Source: Bacteroidaceae bacterium (lineage in GTDB: Bacteria; Bacteroidota; Bacteroidia; Bacteroidales; Bacteroidaceae). Taken from it: 32,963 nt of DNA. Positions 8,401-15,406 of this stretch are shown here, piece by piece (positions within the stretch are counted from its first letter, which is position 1; each line of letters opens with the position of its first letter). The DNA lies in the NCBI GenBank assembly GCA_017445145.1, contig JAFSVI010000140.1, positions 1 to 32,963 on the forward strand, read 5' to 3'. A program made the position numbers and the translations under genes. The notes beneath the pieces were generated by a model, which was given only the letters and a program-made list of their open reading frames with translations, made no database searches and was not told the DNA's origin.

Positions 8401-9203
8401 GCGGCTGGCATGGCCTTGAGAAGCTCGGCACGTGCTGCCTCAATCTCCTCGACAGTGGCTGCGGAGTTATTATAGACAGCACCGGCTGCGTCGGTGTTGG
8501 CACCGTACTTCACAGCGTCGAGATAGAGGTTGTAGAGCTTCAGGCGAGCCTCATAGATCTTCACGTCGGCATTGTACTGCTCAAGAGCGTTGAGGTCAAC
8601 ACCCTCGGAGTTGATGAACTGCCACTCGGACATGGCGTCGTTGTTCGTGCCGTTCATCAGACATGCCTGACCGGGAGCCTGGGCAACCATATACTCCTCG
8701 CCAGTGTTGTTGTAGCCACCCATGGTGGGAGCCGACTGGATGTAGTAGTTGCCTTCGTTGGAAGACTCGATGATGTTCCAGTACCAGCAAGCCTGGTTGT
8801 TGTGGTCGATGAAGCCATTGGTTTCGCCATCGCGGAAGAGGTAGGTGTTGCCTATATCACGACCATTCTCGTAGCCGTTGCCGCCATAGAACTTGAAGGT
8901 GCCATTGACCTTGATCTTCACGGCATCGGGATAGGAGGGGTCGCCGCAGTCTTCGATGACCACCTTCATCAAGGGTGCTCCGTCGGAGCTGACGCTGATC
9001 TGCGTGGCCCAGCTGTTGGCACCCATGAGGTACTGACCGCATCCTACATTCTTAATGTAATAGGATGTCACGCCATCAGCCACCCATTCCACGGGTTCGC
9101 CAGAGGCGGGAGCAACAGGAGCCACAGGCTCAGTCCAAGTCTGTGCCATTGCCGTCACTGTCAGTGCGGCAAAGCTCAGTACAGAAAGTAAACGCTGTTT
9201 CAT
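5430..9203 (-). CDS. Large secreted multidomain surface protein with FIVAR-like helices and T9SS-like C-terminal tail
   Basis: 1257 residues. The signal peptide is about residues 1-20 (ending AMA, then QTWTEP). Residues about 45-200 form a beta-rich domain (YYIKNVGCGQYLMGANSW) resembling lectin-like or trefoil modules. Three jelly-roll-like segments follow, at about 284-470 (from YNADFSEGNINGWTI to DNFVLKYAG), 634-832 and 995-1200 (from IIVNGDFKDASKDAWTI to FDNFDLLYLG). They are separated by helical, Ala/Glu-rich stretches (about 478-620 and 833-920) that look like FIVAR or coiled-coil spacers. The C-terminal 40 residues (VFGIDGRIKSGLTRGINIVR... ending RKVLVK) resemble the type A sorting signal of type IX secretion. 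No catalytic motif is recognised. It is probably a surface-attached carbohydrate-binding or adhesive protein. It is a single-gene unit with its own terminator. Confidence 0.85.
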   Translation of the reverse strand: MKQRLLSVLSFAALTVTAMAQTWTEPVAPVAPASGEPVEWVADGVTSYYIKNVGCGQYLMGANSWATQISVSSDGAPLMKVVIEDCGDPSYPDAVKIKVNGTFKFYGGNGYENGRDIGNTYLFRDGETNGFIDHNNQACWYWNIIESSNEGNYYIQSAPTMGGYNNTGEEYMVAQAPGQACLMNGTNNDAMSEWQFINSEGVDLNALEQYNADVKIYEARLKLYNLYLDAVKYGANTDAAGAVYNNSAATVEEIEAARAELLKAMPAAVVAYATSHGTAAEPFAMPYVLYNADFSEGNINGWTIAKPEGATGNYQYQGSKYVSQDEATTIHGFIESWVPAPAHLGDVKIYQKIGGLPNGHYILECDAMAVNQTNPDNDPDNAVEKDDYTGVYLYYSDGTITMHGDALASDFKYVENEETGEGSYASFPAHFVYEFDLSTTADTIMIGLMSENTNLNWMGADNFVLKYAGNPQSLPSYTALVTEISTSEAYKATDPEAQTAVKDAFATALAEAQALVAGGSDDSKDAQYQAAYTKLSEARAAVVASAAAYVKLNEFIAKLNEEVDKYSNMSNYDKMVAKIEALLDVMEEAQSNYNLSAAEIEEAINGYDAMISDTVKEIFDDLVAANEPLDEPFEITGLFPHMSYPDTNGSDQESFPNGYPAENPVWMNETATGNFKTNFGTAEVWNANFHIYRDFENLPKGKYTIQTKAFYRVAENAVNYPSYMDGTYEGTNYAYIYAGSDRGNILNVAEIASHDTNTTGGATLELDEGTVYIPNSQQGASEIFTAEQWAAEAEACTVEASGLITSETGTLRVGVKGENLSGNSWVIWYSWRLFYNGEDPSAYDEVIEGLIAQAQELTPVLADAPAKLEAAIQAGQSAMDNDDKDAKVAAITALNEAIKYANDGDALFQKMKNDYNAREERIMALEEKGFTYTNTSYIELLAEVYNLDPDFGGQAPQSLEQIQTYIDRMANEWDAFVWSKAGLDDATVEDPVSMGEIIVNGDFKDASKDAWTIVNPDDPTKAPEYGGTWADEVAEFWNSAAFDISQEVVLLKDGYWRLSADALFRTTGDGGGEATMVKDGTPIEDNEMYLYVRYPGFYKETKIVQWSDFERGAVIDNEENTDLISMVTGVNYTLSGSEEEGDLVQFVAPNTRGNFITFYEAGRYKNSVDFGYPTAGVAIKIGIVLKSADKNNWCPFDNFDLLYLGQTAPDAVEGIAASGAAATEQVFGIDGRIKSGLTRGINIVRTSDGVVRKVLVK

Positions 9204-9361
9204 GTTACTTTTGGATTTTAATTAAGTTAATAAATGGAGTTGGTTGTCTAAATTCTTATTTATATACGCAACGAAGCACGTCGGAGTACAAGGCCTGGTG
9301 AAAGCTAGCGAAACGCTACACGATGAGTGTCCATAAGGACACAAAAGCCATTTTTCGAGGG

Positions 9362-9369
9362 CAAAGATA
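9362..9369 (-). promoter_or_regulatory. Candidate -7 element for the large surface-protein gene
   Basis: TATCTTTG on the minus strand fits TAnnTTTG. The resulting leader of about 155 nt holds two short hairpins (agcg-aaa-cgct at 9307-9317 and gtgtcc-ataa-ggacac at 9327-9342). No clear -33 element is seen. Confidence 0.45.
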
Positions 9370-9428
9370 AGGGAAATGTCGTTATCACCATGAAAATTTC
9401 ACACTTGACTTGCGCGCGTTAAGCTTTT

Positions 9429-9863
9429 TTAACCAAAAATCTGCCACCACTTGCGTTTTGGGCGGTAGGCATAGTCGGCCTCGTCGGAGGGACGGTCGCT
9501 GAGCAACTGCTCGTAGGTCTTGCGGTCGTGGATGATGTGGTAGATGGTGCCCCAGTCGGGCAAACCGCCAACGTTGCGGTCGTCGATGAAGAGGTCAACC
9601 TTCAGTTTGCGCGAGAAGGTCTCGTTCTTGGTGATGTCCTCCTCGGGAAAGTCGCGATTGACGGCGTAGAACTCCAAGCCGCGGGCGCGGCACCACTCCA
9701 CGGCCTCGTCGAGGAGGTGGCCTTCGCGCACGCTCCACAGGATTAGGCGGTGGCGGTCCTGCTGCAGCATCTTGAGGGTTTGCACGGCGAAGGGTATCTC
9801 CTCGCCAATGTCGGGATAGCGATGGCGCACGATGGTGCCGTCGAAGTCAACTGCGATGGTCAT
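9429..9863 (-). CDS. Small HAD-superfamily hydrolase
   Basis: 144 residues from the ATG at 9863, where the protein begins MTIAVDFDGTIV with the HAD nucleophile motif DFDGT at once; an upstream in-frame ATG at 9902 would reach into the end of the RNase P RNA and is not favoured. Motif II-like LILWSVREG and a motif IV-like acidic pair in FIDDRN follow. The cap is minimal. Members of this compact Bacteroidetes group are predicted phosphatases; the substrate is unknown. It starts 41 nt after the 3' end of rnpB on the same strand, with no separate promoter or terminator visible between them, so readthrough from rnpB is possible (inference). Confidence 0.85.
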   Translation of the reverse strand: MTIAVDFDGTIVRHRYPDIGEEIPFAVQTLKMLQQDRHRLILWSVREGHLLDEAVEWCRARGLEFYAVNRDFPEEDITKNETFSRKLKVDLFIDDRNVGGLPDWGTIYHIIHDRKTYEQLLSDRPSDEADYAYRPKRKWWQIFG

Positions 9864-9904
9864 AACAGTGGAATATATGTTAGGATGTGATGGTACGGGC
9901 AAAA

Positions 9905-10352
9905 GCAGCCGGCCTGTAAGCCGGGTTCTGTGCCAACCCGCGGGGGGAAGGCGCCTGTCATTGATCTACGACACGGCTCACGCCGCGCCTGCCGGCCGCC
10001 GGGGCGCGTGGCCGCGACGGTATCCTATCGTTCTACCCTCCGGCTCGGGCGGGCCGCCCTCTCGGCTGCCGGCGGCGGCAGTTCCCCGCTGTGAGGGGCT
10101 TGCCGTGTCGGCAGTGGCGCCGGTTTACGCGAACTTTCAGCCTCCGGTGTGCACAGCACGCATGTTGCCATGCGCCTGGTGGGCTCTTACCCCACCTTCT
10201 CACCCTTTCCGCCGCGGGGGCGGTGGTTGTTTTCTTCTGCACGTGCTGACCCTCGCGGACCACTATCGGTTAGGTAGCGGAGTGCCCTGTGCTGCCCGGA
10301 CTTTCCTCTGAGGGCGGTGTCAACGCCCCCAGCGACAGGCCGGTCGGCTGCT
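9905..10352 (-). ncRNA. rnpB: RNase P RNA (bacterial type A-like)
   Basis: The minus strand carries the hallmark 5' core GAGGAAAGTCCGGGC (about 10298-10312) and the matching 3' core ACAGAACCCGGCTTAC (about 9916-9931). The ends GCAGCCGACC and GGCCGGCTGC can pair as helix P1, which sets the boundaries near 10352 and 9905. The length of about 448 nt is slightly long for the class. It is the catalytic subunit of RNase P, which removes the 5' leader of tRNA precursors. A well-formed Bacteroidetes promoter lies just upstream. Identification is firm; exact ends are approximate. Confidence 0.97.
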
Positions 10353-10361
10353 TTGCGGGGG

Positions 10362-10393
10362 CAAAAGTACGCCAAAATGTCGGAATGTGCAAG
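10362..10393 (-). promoter_or_regulatory. rnpB promoter
   Basis: On the minus strand, CTTG (10390-10393) is followed after 20 bp by TACTTTTG (10362-10369), a close match to the Bacteroidetes -33/-7 consensus. The -7 box ends about 10 bp before the inferred RNA 5' end. Confidence 0.75.
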
Positions 10394-10486
10394 AAAAAGA
10401 AATGTAAAAATGTCAGTTTCGGTGCTTAACCGCTGTTAATGCGCATGCCAACCATGTTAAAAGAAAGCAAAAACAGGCCAGCGGCG

Positions 10487-10518
10487 CTTGCCCGAATTAA
10501 ACTTTTGCACTACTTTTG
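10487..10518 (+). promoter_or_regulatory. Promoter of the HtrA protease gene
   Basis: CTTG (10487-10490), 20-bp spacer, TACTTTTG (10511-10518). The leader to the ATG at 10599 is about 70 nt. Confidence 0.75.
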
Positions 10519-10598
10519 CACTCAAAATGACAGCCGCCACAAACCGCAACACAACCCACGAATAGCATACCACAACAATAAAACCAAAACGAACTATC

Positions 10599-12128
10599 AT
10601 GAATCAGACAACAAAGAACTGGCTCGGAGCTGCCGCACTCGTCCTCAGCAGCAGCCTCATCACAGGAGCCGCCATGCGACCACACATGAACCCCAACGAG
10701 GCACAGCAGGCCGCCGAAGCACCCTTCGGCGCACAACCTGCCGCCATGACAATGCCCAATGCTGCACCCGCACCAGGGGCTCTCGTCGATCTCACCACGG
10801 CTGCCGAGCGCTCGGTGAACAGCGTGGTATATATAAAGGTGACGCAGAATGCCAAGCGGCAGATGGTCACCGTGCGCGACCCCTTCGAGGACTTCTTTGG
10901 CGACTTCTTCGGCTATGGCAACCGCGGACAGCGCCGCCAGCAGGAGGTGGAGACGCAGCCCAAGCGCCAGGGGGCCGGCTCGGGCGTCATCATATCGGCC
11001 GACGGCTACATCGTCACCAACAACCACGTCGTGGCGGGCGCCGACGAAATCCTCGTCAAGCTCAACGACAACACCGAATACAAAGGGCGCATCATAGGCC
11101 TCGACGAGACAACAGACCTGGCGCTGGTGAAGGTCGAGGCCAAGAACCTGCCGGCAATAGCCATCGGCAACAGCGACGACCTGCGCATCGGCGAATGGGT
11201 GCTCGCCGTGGGCAACCCCTTCAACCTCACGTCAACAGTCACCGCCGGAATCGTGTCGGCTAAGGCACGCTCGCTCGGAGCCAACGGCGTGGAGAGCTTC
11301 ATACAGACTGACGCCGCCATCAACGCCGGCAACTCCGGCGGGGCCCTCGTCAACGAGCGCGGCGAGCTTGTGGGCATCAACGCCATGCTCTACAGCCAGA
11401 CGGGCAGCTACAGCGGCTACGGATTCGCCATTCCCACGACCATTATGAACAAGGTTGTGGCCGACCTCAAGGAGTTTGGCATCGTGCAGAGGGCCATACT
11501 CGGCGTGAGGGGCATGGATGTCACCAACTACATCGACAGCGAGAAGGCCAAGAACAACGACATCGACCTGGGCACCAACACTGGCATCTACGTCAGCGAG
11601 GTGGAACCCAAGAGCACGGCCGAGGAGCTGGGACTGCAGAAAGGCGACGTCATCACCGCCATCGACGGCAAGGAAGTGACCAAGATGGCCGAGCTGCAAG
11701 AGGCTCTGTCTCAGCGGCGTCCGGGCGAGAAGGTGAAGGTCTCCTTCATCCGCGCCAAGAAAACACGCACCGAGACGGCCACACTGCGCAACGCTCAGGG
11801 CGGAACAGAGGTGATGGAGGAAGTGGACATAGACCTCTTCGGCGCACAGCTCAAGCCGCTCACCGACCAGGCCAAGCGTGAACTCGCACTCAGCTACGGC
11901 CTCGAGGTCACCGCGCTCAAGAAGGGCAAGATGCAGGAGGCCGGCATCACCAAGGGCATGATACTCCTGCAGGTCAACGACCGCGAGATGCGCAGCGTCG
12001 AGGACTTTGAGGAAGCCGTTAAAGCCGCCAACCAGTCGAGCGACCGCACGCTGTGGATTCGTGCCGTAACACAAAGCGGACGACGCGTGGGAACTGCCAT
12101 TGACCTCAGCGACAAGAAGCAGAAATAG
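10599..12128 (+). CDS. degP: HtrA/DegP-family periplasmic serine protease and chaperone
   Basis: 509 residues. An N-terminal hydrophobic segment (about 9-25) exports or anchors the protein to the periplasm. The trypsin-like domain shows the full catalytic triad: His143 in TNNHVV, Asp173 in TDLALVK and Ser246 in GNSGG. Two PDZ regions follow, the first around residues 330-400 (LGLQKGDVITAIDG) and a second near the C-terminus (GITKGMILLQVNDREM). A disordered linker with RRQQEVETQP (about 110-125) precedes the protease core. Family members degrade and refold misfolded envelope proteins. It is transcribed alone, from its own promoter to the terminator at 12169-12207. The length is normal for the family. 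Confidence 0.96.
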   Translation: MNQTTKNWLGAAALVLSSSLITGAAMRPHMNPNEAQQAAEAPFGAQPAAMTMPNAAPAPGALVDLTTAAERSVNSVVYIKVTQNAKRQMVTVRDPFEDFFGDFFGYGNRGQRRQQEVETQPKRQGAGSGVIISADGYIVTNNHVVAGADEILVKLNDNTEYKGRIIGLDETTDLALVKVEAKNLPAIAIGNSDDLRIGEWVLAVGNPFNLTSTVTAGIVSAKARSLGANGVESFIQTDAAINAGNSGGALVNERGELVGINAMLYSQTGSYSGYGFAIPTTIMNKVVADLKEFGIVQRAILGVRGMDVTNYIDSEKAKNNDIDLGTNTGIYVSEVEPKSTAEELGLQKGDVITAIDGKEVTKMAELQEALSQRRPGEKVKVSFIRAKKTRTETATLRNAQGGTEVMEEVDIDLFGAQLKPLTDQAKRELALSYGLEVTALKKGKMQEAGITKGMILLQVNDREMRSVEDFEEAVKAANQSSDRTLWIRAVTQSGRRVGTAIDLSDKKQK

Positions 12129-12168
12129 GCTCCTCTTGCAAAAAGCAAGCCAAACTCAGCACTTTAGC

Positions 12169-12215
12169 TCCACGGAGGCAAAAAAGAAGAAACTTTGCCT
12201 CCGTGGACATCTTTT
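12169..12215 (+). terminator. Terminator between degP and rpoD
   Basis: A 14-bp perfect stem tccacggaggcaaa (12169-12182) / tttgcctccgtgga (12194-12207), then catctttttc. It separates degP from the rpoD promoter, which begins 31 bp later. Confidence 0.85.
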
Positions 12216-12237
12216 TCAGCGAAAAGTTTGAATTATT

Positions 12238-12269
12238 CTTGCGCGCGTACCATATTATACCTATCTTTG
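12238..12269 (+). promoter_or_regulatory. rpoD promoter
   Basis: CTTG (12238-12241), 20-bp spacer, TATCTTTG (12262-12269). The ATG is at 12299, so the leader is about 20 nt. Confidence 0.78.
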
Positions 12270-12298
12270 CACGTTCTTAAACAACATATATTCGCATA

Positions 12299-13159
12299 AT
12301 GAGACAGCTCAAGATCACCAAAAGCATCACCAACCGTGAGAGCGCATCGCTCGACAAGTACCTACAGGAAATAGGGCGCGAGGACCTCATCACCGTGGAA
12401 GAAGAAGTGGAACTGGCCCAGCGCATACGCAAAGGCGACCGCGCAGCGCTGGAGAAACTCACAAGAGCCAACCTGCGCTTCGTTGTCAGTGTGGCCAAAC
12501 AGTACCAGAACCAAGGACTGTCGCTGCCCGACCTCATCAACGAAGGCAACCTGGGACTCATCAAGGCGGCCGAGAAGTTCGACGAGACACGAGGCTTCAA
12601 GTTCATCTCGTATGCGGTGTGGTGGATCAGACAGAGCATACTGCAGGCGCTGGCAGAGCAGAGTCGCATCGTGAGGCTCCCCCTCAACCAGGTGGGGTCG
12701 CTCAACAAAATCTCCAAGGCCCTCTCGAAGTTCGAGCAGGAGAACGAGCGCCGGCCCAGCCCCGACGAGCTGGCTGAGGAACTCGACATACCCGTGGATA
12801 AAATCTCCGACACACTCAAGGTCAGCGGGCGCCATATCTCCGTGGACGCACCCTTCGTCGAGGGAGAGGACAACACCCTGCTCGACGTCATCGTCAACGA
12901 TGACAGCCCCATGGCCGACAAGAGCCTCGTCAACGAGAGCCTCTCACGGGAAATAGACCGCGCACTATCCACACTCTCCGACCGCGAGAAGCAAATCGTG
13001 GAGATGTTCTTCGGCATCAACCACCAGGAAATGACGCTCGAAGAAATCGGCGACCGCTTCAACCTCACACGTGAGCGTGTCAGGCAAATCAAGGAGAAAG
13101 CCATCAGGCGGCTGCGCAACAACTCCAAAAGCAAGCTCCTCAAGAGCTATCTCGGATGA
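12299..13159 (+). CDS. rpoD: Primary RNA polymerase sigma factor (RpoD/SigA type)
   Basis: 286 residues, the usual length for the Bacteroidetes housekeeping sigma, which lacks region 1.1 and the large spacer of proteobacterial sigma-70. Region 1.2 ([13 protein letters not shown]), region 2 ([36 protein letters not shown], then [11 protein letters not shown]), region 3 ([12 protein letters not shown]) and region 4 ([24 protein letters not shown], the -35-type helix-turn-helix) are all intact. It directs RNA polymerase to the TTTG/TAnnTTTG promoters seen elsewhere in this window. The next gene begins 32 nt after the stop, with no terminator between, so the downstream cluster may share its transcript. 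Confidence 0.98.
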   Translation: MRQLKITKSITNRESASLDKYLQEIGREDLITVEEEVELAQRIRKGDRAALEKLTRANLRFVVSVAKQYQNQGLSLPDLINEGNLGLIKAAEKFDETRGFKFISYAVWWIRQSILQALAEQSRIVRLPLNQVGSLNKISKALSKFEQENERRPSPDELAEELDIPVDKISDTLKVSGRHISVDAPFVEGEDNTLLDVIVNDDSPMADKSLVNESLSREIDRALSTLSDREKQIVEMFFGINHQEMTLEEIGDRFNLTRERVRQIKEKAIRRLRNNSKSKLLKSYLG

Positions 13160-13191
13160 CAACGGAGGCTCACACACCGCACACGCACCCT

Positions 13192-13680
13192 ATGAAGACA
13201 ACGACAAGACTGATGTGTGGCATCGCCATGCTCGCATGCACCATGGGCATGGCGGCAAAGAACACACCCGAGATGACGCGCATATACATGTTCGGATTCG
13301 CCGCGTCGTTCACCGACTCCGTGGCATATCAAACCGACATACAGCAAATCGACAGCGCCTGGCTCGACAATCACGGATTGCTGCTCGACCGTTCGCTCTA
13401 CAGCCTGCAGCTGCAATACTATATCGAAGGCCAGCGACAGAGGAAAAACGCCACATGCACCGTGTTCTTCAACACCAACCGCCGCAGGCTTGAGCGCACA
13501 TGGAACAAGGTACACAAACGCTACGAACGTGCCGAGGGGCTGCAACTCAACACGCTGCCACCTGCCGACTTCACCTTCAAGGCCGAGGAATACAGGCCCA
13601 TCATCATCGAGGAGGACACCACAGCCACCGCCACTGCAACGACAATACCTCCCGCCAAACAGCAACCTAAGAAGCAATGA
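13192..13680 (+). CDS. Secreted protein of unknown function, conserved in Bacteroidales
   Basis: 162 residues from the ATG at 13192, which gives a signal peptide (MKTTTRLMCGIAMLACTMGMAA); an in-frame ATG at 13156 overlaps the rpoD stop and would put 12 polar residues before the signal. The mature part starts with a conserved-looking strand, IYMFGFAASFTDSVAYQTD, and IQQIDSAWLD. This is a pattern I recall from Bacteroidales hypothetical proteins of no known role. A basic helix (RRRLERTWNKVHKRYERAE) and a low-complexity Thr/Ala/Pro/Gln tail follow. It overlaps the next gene by four bases (ATGA), which indicates translational coupling to the HPr-kinase-like protein. It might be a substrate or partner of that cluster; this is inference. 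Confidence 0.8.
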   Translation: MKTTTRLMCGIAMLACTMGMAAKNTPEMTRIYMFGFAASFTDSVAYQTDIQQIDSAWLDNHGLLLDRSLYSLQLQYYIEGQRQRKNATCTVFFNTNRRRLERTWNKVHKRYERAEGLQLNTLPPADFTFKAEEYRPIIIEEDTTATATATTIPPAKQQPKKQ

Positions 13681-14570
13681 CACACCACCTATACAAGGTC
13701 GCCGAGCACAGGATGCAGATTGACTTTGCCGACGACCTGACAGACGCAGAACGCCTGTTGCCCTCTTTCTCGCCCTTCAAGAGCGAGGAAGAGGGCAATG
13801 TGCTTTTCACCATGACCGTGGCACGGGGCGAGGCTCCCGACTTCACCGCACTCGAGGAAATAGGTCAGTTCGACTGCGGCGGCGCCAACCACGGCGTATA
13901 TCTAAGACCCGATGGGGGCTACGCCTTCGAGATAAGCCTGCCGGAGGTCAACGGCGGGCAGCTGAGTTGTTGCATGGAAGCCAATGCCGACTTCACGGCT
14001 TGCCACGCCACACTCACCGGCGACACCGACATGCAGCACCAGTTCGGACTCAACAACGCCATTATGATGGCTTTCGCTTTTGCCGCCGCCGAACAGGACA
14101 CCGTGCTCATGCACGCCAGCGTGATACGCAACGCCGGATGGGGCTACCTCTTCACCGCACCAAGCGGAACAGGCAAAAGCACACACACGCACCTCTGGTA
14201 CAAACATATCCCGGGGTCCGACCTCATGAACGACGACAACCCCGTCGTGCGCATCACGGACGGCACAGTGCGCATCTACGGCTCGCCATGGAGCGGGAAG
14301 ACACCCTGCTACCGCAACATCTCGGCACCCGTGGGAGCCATAGTGCGCATAGAGCAGAGACCCGTCAACGAGATAGAGCGCCTCAAGCCAATACCCGCTT
14401 TTGCCACACTGCTGCCTGCCGTGAGTTCCATGAAATGGGACAGACGTGTATATAACGGCATCTGCGACTGCCTGTCAAAACTGCTCGCAACCACACCCGT
14501 CTTTCTGCTCGGATGCCGGCCCGATGCCGAGGCCGCACACGTGAGCTACGATGCCATACACCGCGCATAG
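13677..14570 (+). CDS. HPr-kinase-like (PEPCK-fold) protein
   Basis: 297 residues. A P-loop APSGTGKSTHTHLW (161-174) is followed by an acidic pair in MNDDNPVVR (184-192) and by GSPWSGKTPCY (about 205-215). This order matches HPr kinase/PEP-carboxykinase-fold proteins, in particular the HprK-related kinases found beside PqqD-like proteins and in lasso-peptide clusters, where some phosphorylate precursor peptides. The N-terminal 150 residues are a beta-rich region without recognised motifs. There is no CBS/DRTGG-type regulatory domain, so it is unlikely to be the classical HPr kinase. It overlaps the upstream secreted-protein gene by 4 nt and precedes the S26-like peptidase by 4 nt. The real substrate is unknown. 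Confidence 0.85.
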   Translation: MTHHLYKVAEHRMQIDFADDLTDAERLLPSFSPFKSEEEGNVLFTMTVARGEAPDFTALEEIGQFDCGGANHGVYLRPDGGYAFEISLPEVNGGQLSCCMEANADFTACHATLTGDTDMQHQFGLNNAIMMAFAFAAAEQDTVLMHASVIRNAGWGYLFTAPSGTGKSTHTHLWYKHIPGSDLMNDDNPVVRITDGTVRIYGSPWSGKTPCYRNISAPVGAIVRIEQRPVNEIERLKPIPAFATLLPAVSSMKWDRRVYNGICDCLSKLLATTPVFLLGCRPDAEAAHVSYDAIHRA

Positions 14571-14574
14571 CATC

Positions 14575-15120
14575 ATGACAGAGACACTGAAAGCCATTGC
14601 CAACCGCGTGGCACACATGCTGATGGCACCCTTCAGGCGGCACAAACGCAAACGATATGCCACGGCCGACGACAACACACCGCGCCTCGAACTGCCCAAC
14701 GACAAGTTCCTGCCACTCGTGAGGGAAGCTGTGGCGGGAGGCGAAAAGGCCGTGATCTCCGTCAAGGGATTCAGCATGAGGCCTTTCCTCGAGCATCTGC
14801 GCGACAAGGTGGAGCTGGCACCATGGACACAGCTCCATGTGGGCGATGCCGTGCTGGCGGAGATTGCGCCCGGCCACTATGTGCTGCATCGAATCATCGC
14901 CATCGACGGACAACACCTCACACTGATGGGCGACGGCAACATACGCGGCACTGAGCGCTGCAGGATGGCCGACGTGTGCGGCGTTGTCGATGCATACATA
15001 CGCCCCAACGGCCATGTGATGCTGGCCAGTGACCCCAAACTGCAACGGCGCATACGCCTATGGCGACGCTTGCTGCCACTGCGAAGATACTTGCTTTTCA
15101 TCTACAAACATTCAATATAA
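14575..15120 (+). CDS. S24/S26-family (signal-peptidase-like) serine peptidase
   Basis: 181 residues from the ATG at 14575; the in-frame ATG at 14551 would overlap the previous gene. The nucleophile box is VKGFSMRPFL (Ser67), followed by GDAVLAEI, then YVLHRIIAIDG, where His105 stands where bacterial type I signal peptidases have Lys, and LMGDGNIRGTE (GDGN, 119-122). A Ser-His arrangement is the Sec11/SipW style. There is no clear N-terminal membrane anchor: the start is amphipathic and then very basic (RRHKRKR). The C-terminal 40 residues are basic and hydrophobic (LWRRLLPLRRYLLFIY) and may touch the membrane. Such proteins occur with HprK-like and PqqD-like proteins in Bacteroidetes. The substrate is not evident. 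Confidence 0.82.
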   Translation: MTETLKAIANRVAHMLMAPFRRHKRKRYATADDNTPRLELPNDKFLPLVREAVAGGEKAVISVKGFSMRPFLEHLRDKVELAPWTQLHVGDAVLAEIAPGHYVLHRIIAIDGQHLTLMGDGNIRGTERCRMADVCGVVDAYIRPNGHVMLASDPKLQRRIRLWRRLLPLRRYLLFIYKHSI

Positions 15121-15130
15121 CACCTCCATT

Positions 15131-15397
15131 ATGAAGATTAAGAACGGATTTGAACTGCGCGTTGTCTGCGGAGAGGCTGTCATCGTGGCCCACGGCAAGG
15201 AGAACATCGACTTCTCGCGCATCATCAGCCTCAACGAGAGCGCTGCTTACCTATGGAACAAAGTCATTGGTTCCGACTTCGACGCACAGCGTCTGGCCGA
15301 CCTGCTATGCGAAGAATACGACGTGGATCCAGCCACGGCGCTCGCCGACTCACAAAAAACCATGCAGGACTGGCGCGACGCCGGGCTGGCTGAATAA
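15131..15397 (+). CDS. PqqD-family protein (RiPP recognition element-like)
   Basis: 88 residues from the ATG at 15131, with MKIKNGFELRVVCGEAVIV matching the beta-strand start of the PqqD fold. The rest is SLNESAAYLWNKV, then LADLLCEEYDVDPATALADSQKTMQDW, the winged-helix part. PqqD-like domains bind leader peptides of ribosomally made, modified peptides and hand them to modifying enzymes. It follows the S26-like gene by 10 nt and precedes the GNAT gene by 9 nt. No radical SAM enzyme, cyclase, transporter or evident precursor peptide is nearby, so its partner is unknown. Fold assignment is confident; role is inference. Confidence 0.87.
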   Translation: MKIKNGFELRVVCGEAVIVAHGKENIDFSRIISLNESAAYLWNKVIGSDFDAQRLADLLCEEYDVDPATALADSQKTMQDWRDAGLAE

Positions 15398-15406
15398 GCA
15401 CCACCC

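Noticed and set aside
7281..9191. A 636-codon plus-strand frame opposite the large surface protein
   Set aside because: Shadow of the minus-strand gene; Val/Gly/Leu-rich with no motif.
9864..9902. Longer start (ATG at 9902) for the small HAD protein
   Set aside because: It would add 13 residues before the conserved MTIAVDFDGT start and abut the rnpB 3' end.
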